This document shows, piece by piece, positions 1 through 13,203 of a stretch of DNA of 64,000 nucleotides; the stretch's first letter is position 1; each line of letters opens with the position of its first letter. This DNA comes from Xanthoparmelia taractica. Lineage: Eukaryota > Ascomycota > Lecanoromycetes > Lecanorales > Parmeliaceae. The position numbers and the translations under genes were made by a program. The notes beneath the pieces were generated by a model. That model was given only the letters and a program-made list of their open reading frames with translations, did no database searches and was not told where the DNA came from. Location of the stretch: NCBI GenBank assembly GCA_033085395.1, contig JANQBS010000213.1:1-64000 (forward strand), read 5' to 3'.

Positions 1-672
1 GTTATTCTATGGAGTTGAGTGCTACTTATGGTCCATGCCAAGCCATAATAGGGCTGAGATGCTGAATTCCAACATGACATGAGAGAGCCATGGTACTTTT
101 TCTCTGGTTGCAGCTTCGGCCCTTGATTGAAGAGACCAGTATAGCTCAAGGTGCCGCTACAAGCACTACAGCTCTTTTTAGAATTGCGTGTCCCACTTCA
201 ATATAGCTCCGACACGTCGCTTACGGCGCGTATAGTGCCAAGCAAACGCGCCAATCTCCGGGTTTTGCTCGAGGCGTTTTGGGCATCAAACGGCCATTAT
301 GCATACCCGTCCCGTCTGTCATGCGTACCGTAAGGGACGGTAAACGGAAGTTGATATCTCCGGCCTGTGACAACAGGGGAGAGCAACCTGTGTTAGACCC
401 TTAGAGACTTCCAGCAACTGCTACTATGACTCACCCTGCATCTCACAGCCCCTCGCGCACCATTCGCGTGAGAGTTAGAACAGTTCCAGCTCTTTTTGCT
501 TGCTCCTGAGATCTTCAATCCAGGAAGGCGCTTGCCGTTCGTGACATGAGGGTGTTCTCAAAGCGATATTGCCGCCTGTGCGCCGAAGCACGGATCTCCA
601 GATTTATATAAAAAGATGCACTGCTGCCGGAAGCAGAAGGCTTCTGTATTTATTCTCAGTGATAGTCTCGAC
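1..672. other. Gene-free left edge
   Basis: I see no supported gene here. Short open frames on both strands lack splice support and recognisable domains. The stretch probably holds the promoter of the secreted-protein gene that begins near position 673. Confidence 0.5.
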
Positions 673-1378
673 ATGTGCGCTGTCATGGTCACAGCATTGG
701 CTACGATTGCGTCTCTTGCTGCCATAGCCCTGGCATCCCCAATCACAGGGAATACCGACCTTGTTAGATGCGTCCACTCATGGGACTCATGGGGGATTGC
801 ATGCCTTGATCTTCATCATCACTTCTATTGCGACAATTTACCAGGAGTCCGCGCTGGGACGTGAGTCAACGCACCCAACCACTTACCAACGTGCTATTCA
901 TTCAATGTATGGAAAGGCTAACCTTCCGCCAACTAGAGGAGCCTCCCCAACCCCCATGAAGCCTCGAGACCAATTCGAATCTCTCAATGATACCCCTCAG
1001 ATTCTCCGGCCTCGTAAGGGCCATGACGGTACAACCTATTGTCAAGCTCAGACCAACATCTTCATCGTCGTCTACTTTCACGCCGCTAACGCTGGGGTCT
1101 CATCCTTCCTCAATGCCTGCCTCAACGCAATCCAAAGGGACATCGACCATGGAAACACTGGCCCAATACCAAGCAACGGATGGTACGGCCCCTTGGGCCC
1201 CAACGCCCTCAGCATGGCCGTGTGGAGTCAAGACAACCACCAGACGACATACGAGGTACTACATTCTGCAATACAAGAATTGATTGCTTGGATGTCCAGT
1301 CACCATACGTACGGGACGGCGGGTTTTACGATCTGGAATGGGGAGCATCAGGTTGGGCACGGCACTATCAATGGCTAG
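673..1378 (+). CDS. Small secreted protein, hypothetical
   Basis: Two exons, 673-860 and 937-1378, joined by a 76-bp intron with a GTGAGT donor, a GCTAAC branch point and a CTAG acceptor. The reading frame is preserved. The product is about 209 aa. The N-terminus is a clear signal peptide: a short start, then an alanine/leucine-rich core ending in ALASP. The mature part carries motifs such as NGWYGPLG and SMAVWSQDNHQTTYEVL, which resemble a family of small secreted proteins I recall from plant-associated Dothideomycetes; I cannot name a domain. Met at 685 is an alternative start. It could be an effector or a cell-wall protein. No enzymatic motif is visible. Confidence 0.6.
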
Positions 1379-2532
1379 GAAGGGAACTGTGACGACTTAA
1401 GCGTTAATCGCCTTATAAAGTGATCAAAACAATGAACAACCATGTTTTCTTGTTCAGATAGTGTTACGGGGGTTCTACTGGGACTTTAGTATAGCCCCCC
1501 ACCACAGACACATCACAATACTCGCTTTCTAACAGAAGACACCGGTTGAGCTTGCTAGTAGTGAACACAATATGCGGCTCCCCATTGCCAGATAGCAACC
1601 GGGACCCTTCTCTTTTTTGAGAACAACTTTCCCAACTTGTCCGAAGTCCGGGATGGCACCAACTGCTATCACGGTTGGAGCCCGGATGAAAGCCTTGATC
1701 ATCCTACTCCTCCCTATCTCGTCCAGATGTGCGAAATATACCACGATATAGCATCGTCTCAACCAAAACCATCCCACATCCATCCAAGATATCTCCTACC
1801 TTGCACCAGCATTCCAATCCGCCTTCGCCTCGCCGTCCGTTTCATCTTCACAGCTCTATCTAACCTTTTACACTCTACCCCAAAAAGGGCCCAAAGCCAA
1901 TGGCCAGCAGCTTCAGCTTATTTATCATTCTAGCATCGCACACTCCATCGCAGGAAATAAAATTTTGCTCATCGCAACCCACGTCGCCGATTATTATGCA
2001 ACCGCACGCTGCTGCTGGCGGTGTGGCATTTGTGACGTGTGTACGGCTGTGCGAGCTTGACGTTCGAACTTGGCGTGGTGCTCCTGTTGTTTGATGCTTC
2101 TAGTGTGTTTTTGGCTTTACTTTAGGTTGATCAGGAAGGAGAGACCATATTGGGGGTAGTAGAGACGGACGGATGAGGCGAATTAGTATTGGGACTAGCA
2201 ATGGACCTGGATTGTGGTGGAAGGGTTTGTCCACGTGGACTGAGAAGGGGAGCTTGCTGAAGGAGTTGGATGTGGAGCAGGTCAATGAAGCGTTAGTTAG
2301 GTATGGGGATGGGAGTGGAGAGGCACCCGAATGCATGAGAAGAACTCAAATGTTCTTGAGTGAGTCTAAGGTACTTAATGACGAGACAATATTCCATTCT
2401 ATCATGCCAACGTTCTCTTCCAACTTCTTGATCATTCCATCATGCCGCCCCTTCTCCATAATCAGTCATCACCTCGCCTTCGTTCCCACTCCAATAGAAA
2501 GACAAGATATTGAGGAGTTGTCTTGCACCGTT
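1379..2532. other. Intergenic, no gene recognised
   Basis: Only short unsupported open frames occur on both strands. It lies downstream of both flanking genes, which converge here. Confidence 0.5.
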
Positions 2533-3768
2533 TTAGAACATTGGCTTTCCGAGTCTCACTTGCTGGAGACTCTCATGCGCCCTGTCAACTGCCCCACTGA
2601 ATTTATCACCCATAAACAACCTGAGCTCTCCAGTCAAAGCCATGACGAACATTATGGTAGTAAAGGCAGACACAAGGAAGACCTTGAGGTACAGCTTCAT
2701 CAACCTAATCCGTGCAGACCTATCGAAAGTCTTCCAAGCTTCGAGCATGGACACGGCACCGCTACCACCCAAGATTTGTGGTTTGACTTTTCCGGCGAAG
2801 GTGCGGTCGAAGGGGACAATGGAGTCATCTTCCTCGGGTAGCATGGAAGCTTGGACACGCTTGAGCGTGACATCGGCTGGGATGACTACGAGAACGAAGA
2901 TGCCGATGCCGATCAGACCGATGAAGATCATCTGCAAGAGGGCAATGTTTTGCGCACGGCTCACGTTTACATTGATCTCCTCGTTGTAAGCCTGGAAGCA
3001 AAGGTAGAATAGAGCCCGTGGCACGTGAATCGAAGCTTGTTCGGCAACAGCAAGGACGGCTGTCGGAATGAGGATGTTTCTAACAGCAGTCCTGGAGGGG
3101 ATACGGCTAAACCAGCTCTTGTCGCTGGGTTTAGAGATGACAATGTGGGTCCAGGTCATTTGAAGCCGGCAGAGCGCGATGCTTGCGAGGACCGCGATGA
3201 AGGGGCGGACGACAGGGTGCCCGACGATGTGGGAGCTGAAGAAGCCAACGATGGCGCCGTGGAGAAGTTGGTAGATGATGGAGACGTGGATGCCGCGGAC
3301 ACGGGCGAGTGGGCCGGCTTGGGCGCAGATGTGCTTGATAGTCGTACGCATTTTGGAGGTGATGGGCGCTTGCTTGACGAGGAAGAGGTCGGATTCGACA
3401 ACCTTGGCCTTCTCGGGTTTCTGGTCTTGGGAAAGGAGAGGGGAATCGGCCTCATCGGAATCAGTGTATTCAGTTTTGAACGCTGTGGCGGTGGGAGTTT
3501 CGATCATAGTGAGGGTGGCTACGAGATCGCCGTAAGTGTAGGAAATCTAGCATAATGTTAGCCTTGCCGTTTGTTGGATTTTGAAGAGCATTGCTAAACG
3601 ACTTACCAAAGAGATTGTGCCCATGTAAACCACGATAGTAGCGAGAATGACAAAGAAGGCTAAGCCCCCAAGCTCGTATGATGTCTGTTCTCCATCGTTG
3701 CCGTTGTAGTGCTGCTGAGTGATGTCTACAGCGCGGCGGACAAGGTGATGCGCCACTCCAACGGTCAT
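2533..3768 (-). CDS. Conserved fungal multi-pass membrane protein
   Basis: Two exons on the minus strand, 3768-3607 and 3546-2533, split by a 60-bp intron (GTAAGT donor, GCTAAC branch, CTAG acceptor). The product is 391 aa. A hydrophobic segment near residues 33-53 is followed by a charged linker and at least five further membrane-like segments, for example around IYQLLHGAIVGFF, FIAVLASIALC, IALLQMIFIGLIG and FLVSAFTTIMFVMAL. The stretch DVTLKRVQASMLPEEDDSIVPFDRT is diagnostic of a widespread ascomycete membrane-protein family, often misnamed ubiquitin carrier protein in databases. I see no ubiquitin-related catalytic motif. The function is unknown. Confidence 0.8.
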
Positions 3769-6749
3769 GGCTGCGGTGAGACGTGTCTTTTGAGGTCAGT
3801 AAGAAGTAACGTGAAGTTTGAACAATCTAATGATGAATGCGAAATAGGATATTGTTGTTGGATGGAGAGGGCAAGTTCAGAAGTTATGTAGGCAGAGAAG
3901 ATAGGATTTAGGCAGCTGTGTTACAGCCCTGAGGCGCAGCTTGACCTCATTGGTCGGGTTCCTTGAACCCTACGCCTAGCCCGATGCAGATCGCACTCCC
4001 TTGAGGTATTTTTAGACCAACCCAACATGGACATACGACTCTCAACTGGTGCATAGGAAAATGATAGTGCCCAAGAAAGGTCTTGTATCACAATAGATTC
4101 CGCCCATTATAAGTTCTCTATAGCCCATCAGAGAATCTCAGAGCTTCCAATAAATTTCATGCCAACACGCCTACGGACTGTTTGAAGCATCGCTCCTATC
4201 TTATTTTCGGATGGTATCAAGTATGATTTACACTCTACGGTATGCTACCTATTCATCGACGATGCATCCAAATGCTGTCACCACTATTATTTAGAGGCCG
4301 ACTTCGCCGACTCATTTTATCTGTCATAATTAAGCCATCTACGCCCATGACAAAAGCAACTAGCATGTCTCTCACGCCATCGCTATCCCTTCGCCAACTG
4401 TGTCATTCTACAAAGTCATGAGGCTTGAAGCGCATGAAGCAGAGGGAGCTAGTAATTTTAGCAATGTCAGTAATGACTAGAAGAGTTTGGTTAGGGTCAG
4501 ATGCTCAGTCCGAAAATCTTTTACTACGACTGCAACGAACTCACAATACTATTTTTAGTTTGGATTGCTGTGCTCGATCCAGAGCCCCCAGGGACTCCGA
4601 GTAGGCAAAGACCGGGTCCAAATGCGCGTTACCACTAACTACATCCCCTTTGAACGCAGAATCGTCGCGAATATGTTACGCATCTATAGCGGCGGCCGAA
4701 TCATTCGAGTTCAGGTAGTCGCATGTAGGTAGGTATTTGAAATTTTGTGGTGGCACAGAAGGGAGCTTTCCACCGTTTCAGCGAATTCACAATGATGCAT
4801 GCGATAGCGGTCGCACCGACATAATACACAGTACTTAGTTATGAGAACTCCGGGAACATGCGTCGGTGTCGAAACCGTTCCTTCCTGTTTCAAAGATTAC
4901 GGCATGCGGCGTTGCTCAGCCTGAGCTTTTCCCTCCAATCAGCCGTACTGAAACGTCTTCAAGGGCGGGCGGCAAGGAATGAGCAGGGAGAAGAAAATGA
5001 TACGTACACGATTATATTGGTCAAGCGATTTCTATTGTCTGCTATATTCACTGCCAGCCTCCTTGGCCACTAATTGCTCCCCATTCACATCGCTCTCAAT
5101 AGAGCAAGACGCTCAACCCACATGACAGTGGCAGGGATAAGGTGTCACTGAAAGAAGTCTATGGACAGAGCTTGATTAGCCTGACCGTCAAAGATTAAAC
5201 CTCCGCGTTGGGGACCCACAGGTATCTTCATTTGTATGCTGTGCGTTGTTTGGTATAAACTAGCACTGAGAATAGCTAGCTGATATGCCTTGACTTGGTG
5301 ATAAAATGATTGATTGATCAATTAATCATTTAATCAATCCTTCAATCATTCAGTCATTCAATCAATATATCCATCCGCCCCGACCCTCTCCCAAGGACGT
5401 TAGCCCCCAAAGCTTCAGTGATTGCCCAAAGGTTAGGAAAATGAACGGCTCGACGCCTTGGTCGTCTACAGCTTCTTCTTTGGAACCAAAATTTCGCCCA
5501 CCCAGTGACTTCAAGGTACACAGAGAGCAGCAATTAGTTCTTGGGATACCCAGAGTTTCAAAATGGGAAAGTCAAATAAAAATCCTTATGGCGGTGTTCC
5601 CGCGCGTAAATTGCTTCGATCTCTTGAGGACACATCACTTTGTATGCCGCGCTGCCGTGGGGCTGCTTTCCAGGGTGACCGCTTCGGATGGATGGCATGT
5701 AAGTCTCTGGCAAAGCATCCGTACATGGGATCAGGACGTGGCTCACCACATTCTGGGTTATCTTTTTAATTCATTGTAAAGGTGCAAATATGTAAGGAAC
5801 ACTTCTAGGGAAAAGGATGAGGTCGCTACCTTAAGTATCTCCAGCATAATAGACCAAAGCGTATGTATTGTGAGGCTGCAATCTATATTCGTGACCAAAT
5901 ATCGCTCAACTCGCGATACTGATGTCTGTCCCGATGAACCTTCACCTGAGCGCCAGCGATCGCAACAGCACTTAGGGACTTGGGGCACATTACTCGCGAC
6001 AGCTCACGGCAATAAAGGATGTTCACGATTTCTAAAGAGATCTTCACGCTGCGGTCTCTTCATCATGAGGAAAGTACACTACGCTCCTCCATATACGTCA
6101 TGTCGATCGAAGCAGACCTCGGCATTGAATCGGCAAAGGGTATGCCTTGATCCATATGGTAAAGAGAAATTTGTGGGTCCAGTGCGTACATGAAGGTTTT
6201 TAATACCAGATTGTACGAGGACAACGTAGGGCTGAATGATGCTAAGATCTTCGTCCACTAAGCTCGTTTTGATGTAGCGCCTTTTGCAACGTCGCCATTT
6301 ACTGAATCCGAGGGCTGAACAGAAACAGCAAATACCCGTTACATTATTTAGATACTTCACCTCCTGCATTGTGACGATGTCATGGCGCCCCATCATCTTT
6401 GTCTTGCGGATACCCATAAGGACCACCTTGCCAAAATTCCACACCTTGCTTTCCACTCTTCCGTTCATGCTGACAGCCGTGGGGACTGGCGACGGCAGAA
6501 TACGACAATCGGCGTCCTCTTTTTGAGCAGGTCAAATTTGCCAACATCCATGGCTAATGCAAGCCAAGAAGTCTTCCCCATGATAGTGGAGGGGATTTCC
6601 ATGAAACGAAGAGTATTAGATGCGCTAAAATCCTAAAGCCTTATTTTGGAAATCTCCGGCGATCCGAAGGAGTGCAGCTATTTTCTGATCTAAGCAGCGG
6701 CGTGTAAAGTATTACAATAGTTGAGAAAGAAAACTTCACTTAGCAGAGC
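3769..6749. other. Long gene-free stretch
   Basis: About 3 kb without a supported gene. Several open frames of 60-130 codons overlap on both strands but have no domain, signal peptide or convincing splice sites. A degenerate run of ATTGATT/ATCAATC repeats lies at about 5305-5370. The 3' end is the promoter side of the P450 gene. Confidence 0.5.
5305..5370. repeat. Degenerate ATTGA/TCAAT simple repeat
   Basis: A short stretch of repeated TGATTGATTGATC then CAATCATTCAGTCATTC motifs, partly self-complementary. It is simple-sequence DNA with no coding meaning. Confidence 0.7.
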
Positions 6750-8599
6750 ATGTCTGCTCATACACTTCAACAGCTTTCCGTCATGTCTGTGAATGAACGT
6801 TTGGCCGATACGGTTTTGGCCCTTTTGCAAAGCTATTACCATTACCTCTTCTACGCTTTTTTACTTGCAATTGGCGGACCTGTACTTTGTCCCAGGAAGA
6901 AACAAAGATATGTTCCAGGCGTTTCCATCGTTGGCATCGAAGAGCCTGGTGGCATCAAACAAGCGAGGGAGAATTTCTGCGCGGATGCAAAGTCTATCCT
7001 CGCTGAGGGTTATCAAAAAGCATGTTGGAGATCAAGTATCATGCCAAGTGTCTCTTTAGCTAAGCAAAGAACAGTACAAGAATGAGTGTCCTTTCTATGT
7101 CCCAAGCCGGGTGGGCGAGCGCCTCATGATCCCGGCGAGGTATGTAGAAGAGCTCAAAAACGCGCCGGTCAAGGAGGTGGATACTGTAGCTACTTTCTAT
7201 GAGGTCAGTGTTCGATAACAGTTTACTTGGAACCGAGAATCTTGTTAACGAGAACTACTAAGATGTTCGAGGGAAAGTACACAACTATGGGCAGTCGATC
7301 GACATTACACACACGGGTAGCCAATAGGGATTTGAGCCGTCATCTGGGTACCGACCATCAAAGGACATGGATTGCATCTACTGATATCCAACACATAGAC
7401 GATATTCACCTTCCTATTAAGGAAGAGATCATAAATGCCTTCGAAACGAGCATGCCCGAATGCAGTGGTACAGTTCGTGTCTTTCCTCTTGCATGTTCTT
7501 AGATTTGACATTGGACATTAGACTGGACCAGAATATGCATGGCAGACTCGTTCACGTACATTGTTGCACGCGCATCAAGCCACTTATTCGGAGGGTCGCA
7601 GTTGAGCTACAACAGCGAATGGGTGCAATCCATGATCAAATTTACCAACGATGTTTTTATGGGTGCCCAAAAAATTAAGAAGATCCCTAGCTTGTTGCGG
7701 CCTGTTGCCCGATACTTCATTCCGGAGATTCAGAGTATCACAGAACATCACTCAACCGCGCGTCACATCATTATCCCCATATTGAAGGAGCGGGAAGCCC
7801 AGCCAAAAAAGCCAAAGGACTTCTTACAGTGGATGTCTGACAGTGCTGTGGGCCCTGAAAAGGACAAGGCCTTCATAGCCTCTCTTCAGCTCCAGCTCAG
7901 TTTCACTGCTATTCACAAAGGTGCAGCAGCTCCAACTCAGCTGCTCTACGATCTCTGCGTAATGCCGCAGTATATCGAGCCATTGCGAGAAGAGGTTCAA
8001 GCGACCTTGGCAGAACATGGCTCCTTTACAGACCGCGCACTTCTTCAATTGGAATTGATGGATAGTTTCATAAAGGAAAGCCAGCGCTTCAATCCTCTGC
8101 TTCTAAGTAAGTCGTCAGCCAAATTCTTGAACAACAAGACTGACAGCAAGCAGTAACATTCGAGCGACTAATCACAAAAGACTACGCGCTATCTGATGGC
8201 TTTGTGATTCCTAAGGGAACGACCATCGGCGTACCCACGCAAGCCATATCAATGGACCCCAATGTCTATGAGAATCCAGAAGTCTTTGACGGCTTCAGGT
8301 TTGTCAAACTCAGAGACCACTGCGGACTCAACGACAGGCGTTTGCATTATACTTCGAGTAACCTGGACAATATGGCCTTTGGCTATGGCCGGCACGCATG
8401 CCCTGGACGCTTCTTCGCCTCTTGTGAAATCAAGATGATCATGGCTTATCTACTAATGCATTTCGATTTCAAGTTTCCCGATGAGCAGAAGATACGACCC
8501 CCGAGTCTAGCCTATGAAACTCAATATCTTCCTGATCGTACGGCTACTGTGCTATTAAAGCGGAGACCTAGCCCATGTCAGATGACGTTCACTAGCTGA
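6750..8599 (+). CDS. Cytochrome P450 monooxygenase
   Basis: Six exons reconstruct to 527 aa: 6750-7019, 7075-7203, 7263-7347, 7399-7467, 7522-8106 and 8154-8599. The first intron is GC-AG (GCATGT donor at 7020); the others are GT-AG. An N-terminal hydrophobic segment (YYHYLFYAFLLAIGGPV) anchors it in the ER. Family motifs in order are FYVPSRVGERLMIP, FEGKYTTMG, an I-helix AAPTQ region in place of the usual AGxxT, an ExxR-type KESQRF, and the heme loop FGYGRHACPGRFF with the axial Cys. It resembles ent-kaurene-oxidase-like fungal P450s acting on terpenoid or other metabolites. Met at 6783 is an alternative start. The gene seems intact. It is separated from the RiPP locus by a RIP-degraded island, so a joint role is only possible. 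Confidence 0.88.
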
Positions 8600-11039
8600 T
8601 TCATTGTGGACATTATTGCACACCATTGCACAGCGCAACGCGCAACGCTCCACCTGGTAGCTGCAGACGAATATCAACAATAAGCAGGTCATCATCACTC
8701 AAGCTATCTGTCTCTCTCGTGCAATTTGCCTGAAAAGGCGGCACAGAAGCTCGTCTATCTCAATATTTGACAATACATACCTTTCTTGACTTGCATATCG
8801 TATAAGCTAGGTCGTGGGGGAAGCACCTGAGAACTCACCGGCTCTCAAGAGACCTTGTCGGGAACTCAAACGTGCAGATATCCCCCTCTGCTGCTCACCA
8901 AAATTCCTACAGACCTGGCGGTGTGTTTGTATCGCAAGTCACTCCAAGCTGAAAGTCAAGCTCAGCGCTTGCAAGAAGTTGGATACGTTTTGTACGATGA
9001 CCTGGATCCTACAAGCTTTGCTAGTCCAAGGCCTACAAGTCATACCGCCTACCAAGCAATCTCTCGAAGCTACAGAAAACAACCGGCTCGTGACGGAAGT
9101 GACGGACGTTGGGCGTGTCGGTGCGCGACACGATAGGACGAATGACTACCGCTGGCTGCTGCTGACGCAATGGCTTGGCCGTCATGAAGCTTAGGTATTG
9201 GCCCGAGAATGTAGGGGCATTCATGGCGATATTTCGACTAGTGTAGTGCTGCACAACCCTTTTTCTGTAGGGCAATAGTCAATAAGCGAGTGAAATCCAA
9301 CATAGTGGTACGCATATCATCAATCGCTTTAAGTTTGACCTTGATCCATAAGCACTAACTACTACAACGTTCTAGCAGCGCGCTTCGCTCGAACAAGGCT
9401 AGGTGCGACGAAACATCAAAGTGAAGCATCGAATGATAGCCAATCATTAGTGCGGCCCGCTCCAGGACCTTCAACGTCTCGCTGCGTGGACTGAAATTTT
9501 GGGAACACAGGTATATGACGAGCCTGGAGCGCTGCGTCGCGGGACATTTGACACAGGCAGAGCGAAACTCGGAATTCAGTTATCCTGATCCTACTGAACA
9601 AGTGCTGAGTAATTAGCGCAGGATTGTGGCTTGCAGCACCCAACCAACAACGGGCATCATAGGAGGGCGCGAAGGATTCCATCCACCTAGCTTGTGTTTC
9701 CGCTCGTTTCAGCTGTTGCTGACATGCTTACCCCTGCTTGTAGCGCTGATTGACATCCTCAATTGTTGGATAGGTGAAGGCTAACAATCTCTTGGTTCCA
9801 GAAGGCTATGTTTCTCGAGCATGTTGTCTCAGACCCATAGCTGACCCTTAGCCAAAATTGGAGCTATACATAAGCGCTTGAACCTTGACTCGGGATCCAT
9901 CCATTTTCAGACGTGCCGATGAATCCTTTCCGAAGCGGCGGCTTGATTATCTATACCGAGTACCGACACCAAATTGTCCGGTCAGTCATTCTCGCCAGGT
10001 GCATGAAGGTGTTTGACACGCGAGTAAGCGCGAATACCTCATCAGTCAAGAGAGCATCATGCTCCCCTCAGCCGACAAGTATACCTTTAACTTTGGCTAT
10101 CTGGAGATCTCATTGCTGCTACCAAGATTCGCATGAGGTACGACTTGGATTTGATACAGAAGGGAGTCGACTGGAACGTCCAGAGCCACCTTCATGTCCA
10201 ATGGTGAAAGCCGAGGTCGTCGACGATTCGACTTCCACCGTATTGTGAAGGCACTGCGTAGAAGTTGTAGAACGCCATATTTGAAGCAAGCGATTGGTAG
10301 TCATTTTGAGTAGACAATCTCAACATGGCTGTCACGGATCAAATAAGGGCATGAAACGAGGACTTACTGAACACTCCTTCGTAGCCTCACTATAGTAGAT
10401 CCTTCCTCAAATGCTTGTATCTCCCCTGGCAATCAGCTCGGCCGTATCCCACGTCGCCGACACAAACCTACCACCCAATCACCACATCTCTCCCTCGCAC
10501 CCTTGGTCAACCACACACAGAATCACCACCCATGGAGAACAGCACTCCCATTCCATTCCAATCCAATTTGAAAACCCCGGTAGTTCGCATAGAATCCCAC
10601 AAACCTTGGCCGAATGAATACACAGCTATGAAATACTAATCTTGCCTTTTTCCCTCTTTCTCTCTTTCTTTCGTGCTTTCGTGCCCGCGCGGCTTGGCGA
10701 GAAGGCCTGTGGGTTGGAGGGCAACTGCGTTGAGTTGTTGGGTTGGTGATAGCGAGGGCACGGTGGTGACGGTGTTGGAATTGGTTCGACTCCTACATGG
10801 ATACCCAAACACACAGTCGCATGATTTCTCAAAACGGCAATTTCCGATTATGTGAGGACGCCCCTGTTAGCGACATGGTGTATAATCGTATAATAGTCTC
10901 GTGTACAAGGCTCCAAATACAGTACTCCAAGATGTCGCTTTATGGAGATTTCAGCCATCCTTCAAAACGTCACCGCCCATGTATTTTGTTCGTACAGGCA
11001 AGACTACCACTCCTTATCCTCAAACAGCTCCCCTGATGC
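8600..11039. other. Gene-free stretch of about 2.4 kb
   Basis: No supported gene. Overlapping frames of 60-126 codons appear near 8814-9275, 9416-9682, 9913-10304 and 10411-10832, but none carries a recognisable motif. The composition looks like ordinary unique DNA, without the AT bias of the islands. Confidence 0.5.
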
Positions 11040-12386
11040 TCAATTGTACATTTGCTCGCCCCTCCCGCCCCGCTCATCCTCCAACTCCATCATCCGGGTA
11101 TTGTTCCTCTGCAATTTGTTCCTCCTCTGTCTCTTCGCAGCATAGACTACAAGGACGATCCAAAGCACCCAGACTCCTCCCGCGACGAAACAGTATGCTA
11201 CAATGACGCCTGTGCTCTGTCCAGCCAACGTGAGACCGAGAAGACCGTTAATCAGCCCGGCGGTGACGAGAAGGCGGCCGAACCAGACGTGGACGTGCGT
11301 ATATGGACTAGACGCTTGGCGGCGCTTGTATTGGAGATGATGGACGTAGCCGAGGATGGGTTGGAAGACGAGGAGGACAACGATTGCTATGCCGAAGGCG
11401 GGGTGGAAGGCGGAGAGCTGGGATCAAAGGGTCAGCACAGGATCCGGCGGTCAATCTGCAGGGTCAATACATACGTCGGCTGCGCCCTTGTTGGCGATAT
11501 ACACCCCGAGTCCAAGCCCAATGATGGCTCCCAAGTAGGAGAGCAGCTGCACGCCGGCATGGATCCAGACAAGGCCGCGGAATGATGCGAGGCGGATCAG
11601 GAAAGCGCCAAATGGGAAGCCAATGATGAAAGCGAGACACATGATCACGCCATGGACAGGAATAGCGGCACCATCGTATCCAGCGCTAAGATGGCCCGCA
11701 TCGACGATCTGCGAGTCGGTAGTGTCCAGGAAGGGGTTGGAGGAATTAGCCGGCGTCAAGGTATTCAACTCCAGCGCAAAGTTTGCGTACGAACCATCGT
11801 CGTGCTGCTGGAGACTGACAGTTGTCGAGTCAGACTTGATCGGGTCGCCGCTCTTGGAGGCCCAAATCCACGGCTGACCTGACCCCGAGAGATTCATGGT
11901 ACCGCCGTTCCAGCTATTGCACTTTTGGCAGAGGATGTTGGCCGTCATGTTGCCGTTCGCGATACCAGAGCCTGCAAGTAGAAGTGCGTTACGATCAGTC
12001 TCGGCAGAGGGTTCACGATGGCCGCTGCCCAGTCGAGGCGATAGAGTGACATTGGTGCCTGCGGCATTGGCGTAGATGATGAACATCTGGGACCCTTTCA
12101 TCTGGCTTCCTTGCCCGAGCGCGATCCATGACTTGGAAGCTGGACCTTGGATTTGCATAAAGATGTCGGATTCGCTGCCAGTGACGTTGGGATGAGCCGC
12201 CACGAAGGTGTAGGAAAGTCCAGTCTGACCGGGAGGACTGTATCTAAGGCTTTGTCCGGTAGAGACGGCTGAAGTCGAAAGTCAGCTGGGCTCTGCTATT
12301 GGAGATGGCCTCGTAAAGGCCTTTGTGGTTTGGGATCTCATACAGAAAAGGCATGCTACGCTGAGGAGGCTCGAGAAGAGCTTCAT
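11040..12386 (-). CDS. Secreted DOMON (cytochrome) and cytochrome b561 protein
   Basis: Three exons on the minus strand, 12386-12344, 12268-11475 and 11417-11040, encode 404 aa. The introns are 75 and 57 bp with good donors (GTATGA, GTATGT) and CAG acceptors. Exon 1 gives a signal peptide (MKLFSSLLSVACLFSVSTGQ). Residues of about 20-190 form a cellobiose-dehydrogenase-like DOMON cytochrome domain; candidate heme ligands are the Met in SDIFMQIQ and the His in LGSGH. The C-terminal half is a cytochrome b561 module of about five membrane helices, with conserved His in PVHGVIM, WIHAGVQ, SAFHPAFG and VHVWFGR, ending in a basic cytosolic tail. Such proteins pass electrons across the plasma membrane. 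It lies next to a broken Zn2Cys6 regulator. Confidence 0.88.
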
Positions 12387-13203
12387 ATTTGTGGGAAATT
12401 TCTTCCGGAAATTGCCCAGGCTGCTGACTTGTTGAATTTGAGCACAATCCACAGAAGATCGACCTGCAATCCGCTTTGAAAGAATGCAACGAAATGCGAC
12501 GACGCCTAATAATGTTGGAACGCAGGAAAAACGGGTGCAACGAGAGTGGGAGTTATAAAGCCAGATTCAACGCAAGCACAGGAGAAGGATGGTAAGATGG
12601 ATGGCGCAGTAGCTGACGACGACAACGAATTGGATTGTCTTATGTGCATCTTGAATGGTATTTTAGCCCCCCCCCTTGTTGGGCGTTTGCGGCTGAGCTT
12701 TTACTACAGAACCCGCGTGGTCAGCACAATTCAATGTTTGTTCATTGGTCAGCCCTATGAGAAGCGCTAGGCGTAAGGAATCAATAAAGACTCGTATTAG
12801 GGATAGTCTAAGTTCTAATTACAGATCACCTATCAAAAGAGCAGATTTATGCTTATGTCAGCGAAAGATCTTCCAGATAGGGCATGAAGTCCAAAGATCT
12901 AGACCATTAGACTACGTCGCCTCGCGCCTTGCCGTTGAACTTGCCGTAGCATGCTACTTCGTAAGGTAGCCAGTCCCCAGGCAATTACTGTTGTCAGTCC
13001 GAGGCCTTTGGCACGTCTATTCATTCATCTTTTTGCATGTTTACTGTCGTAAGGCTGATGGATATCGTAAACAAAAGCCTACTTTCTACCGCAAATCGGA
13101 TTCGGTCCAAAGGGGCGGACTTCGTTTCTGCTTAGTCATCACCATCCTGTTGATCCTACTACAACCGCTGCCTCATGGCGACTTACCATCTCGCTACAAA
13201 ACA
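12387..13203. other. Divergent promoter region, no gene
   Basis: This lies between the start of the DOMON-b561 gene (minus strand) and the start of the broken Zn2Cys6 regulator (plus strand). No supported gene is seen. Confidence 0.5.

Noticed and set aside
2642..3555. Long plus-strand frames opposite the membrane-protein gene
   Set aside because: They are antisense shadows of a gene with conserved membrane segments and a good intron.
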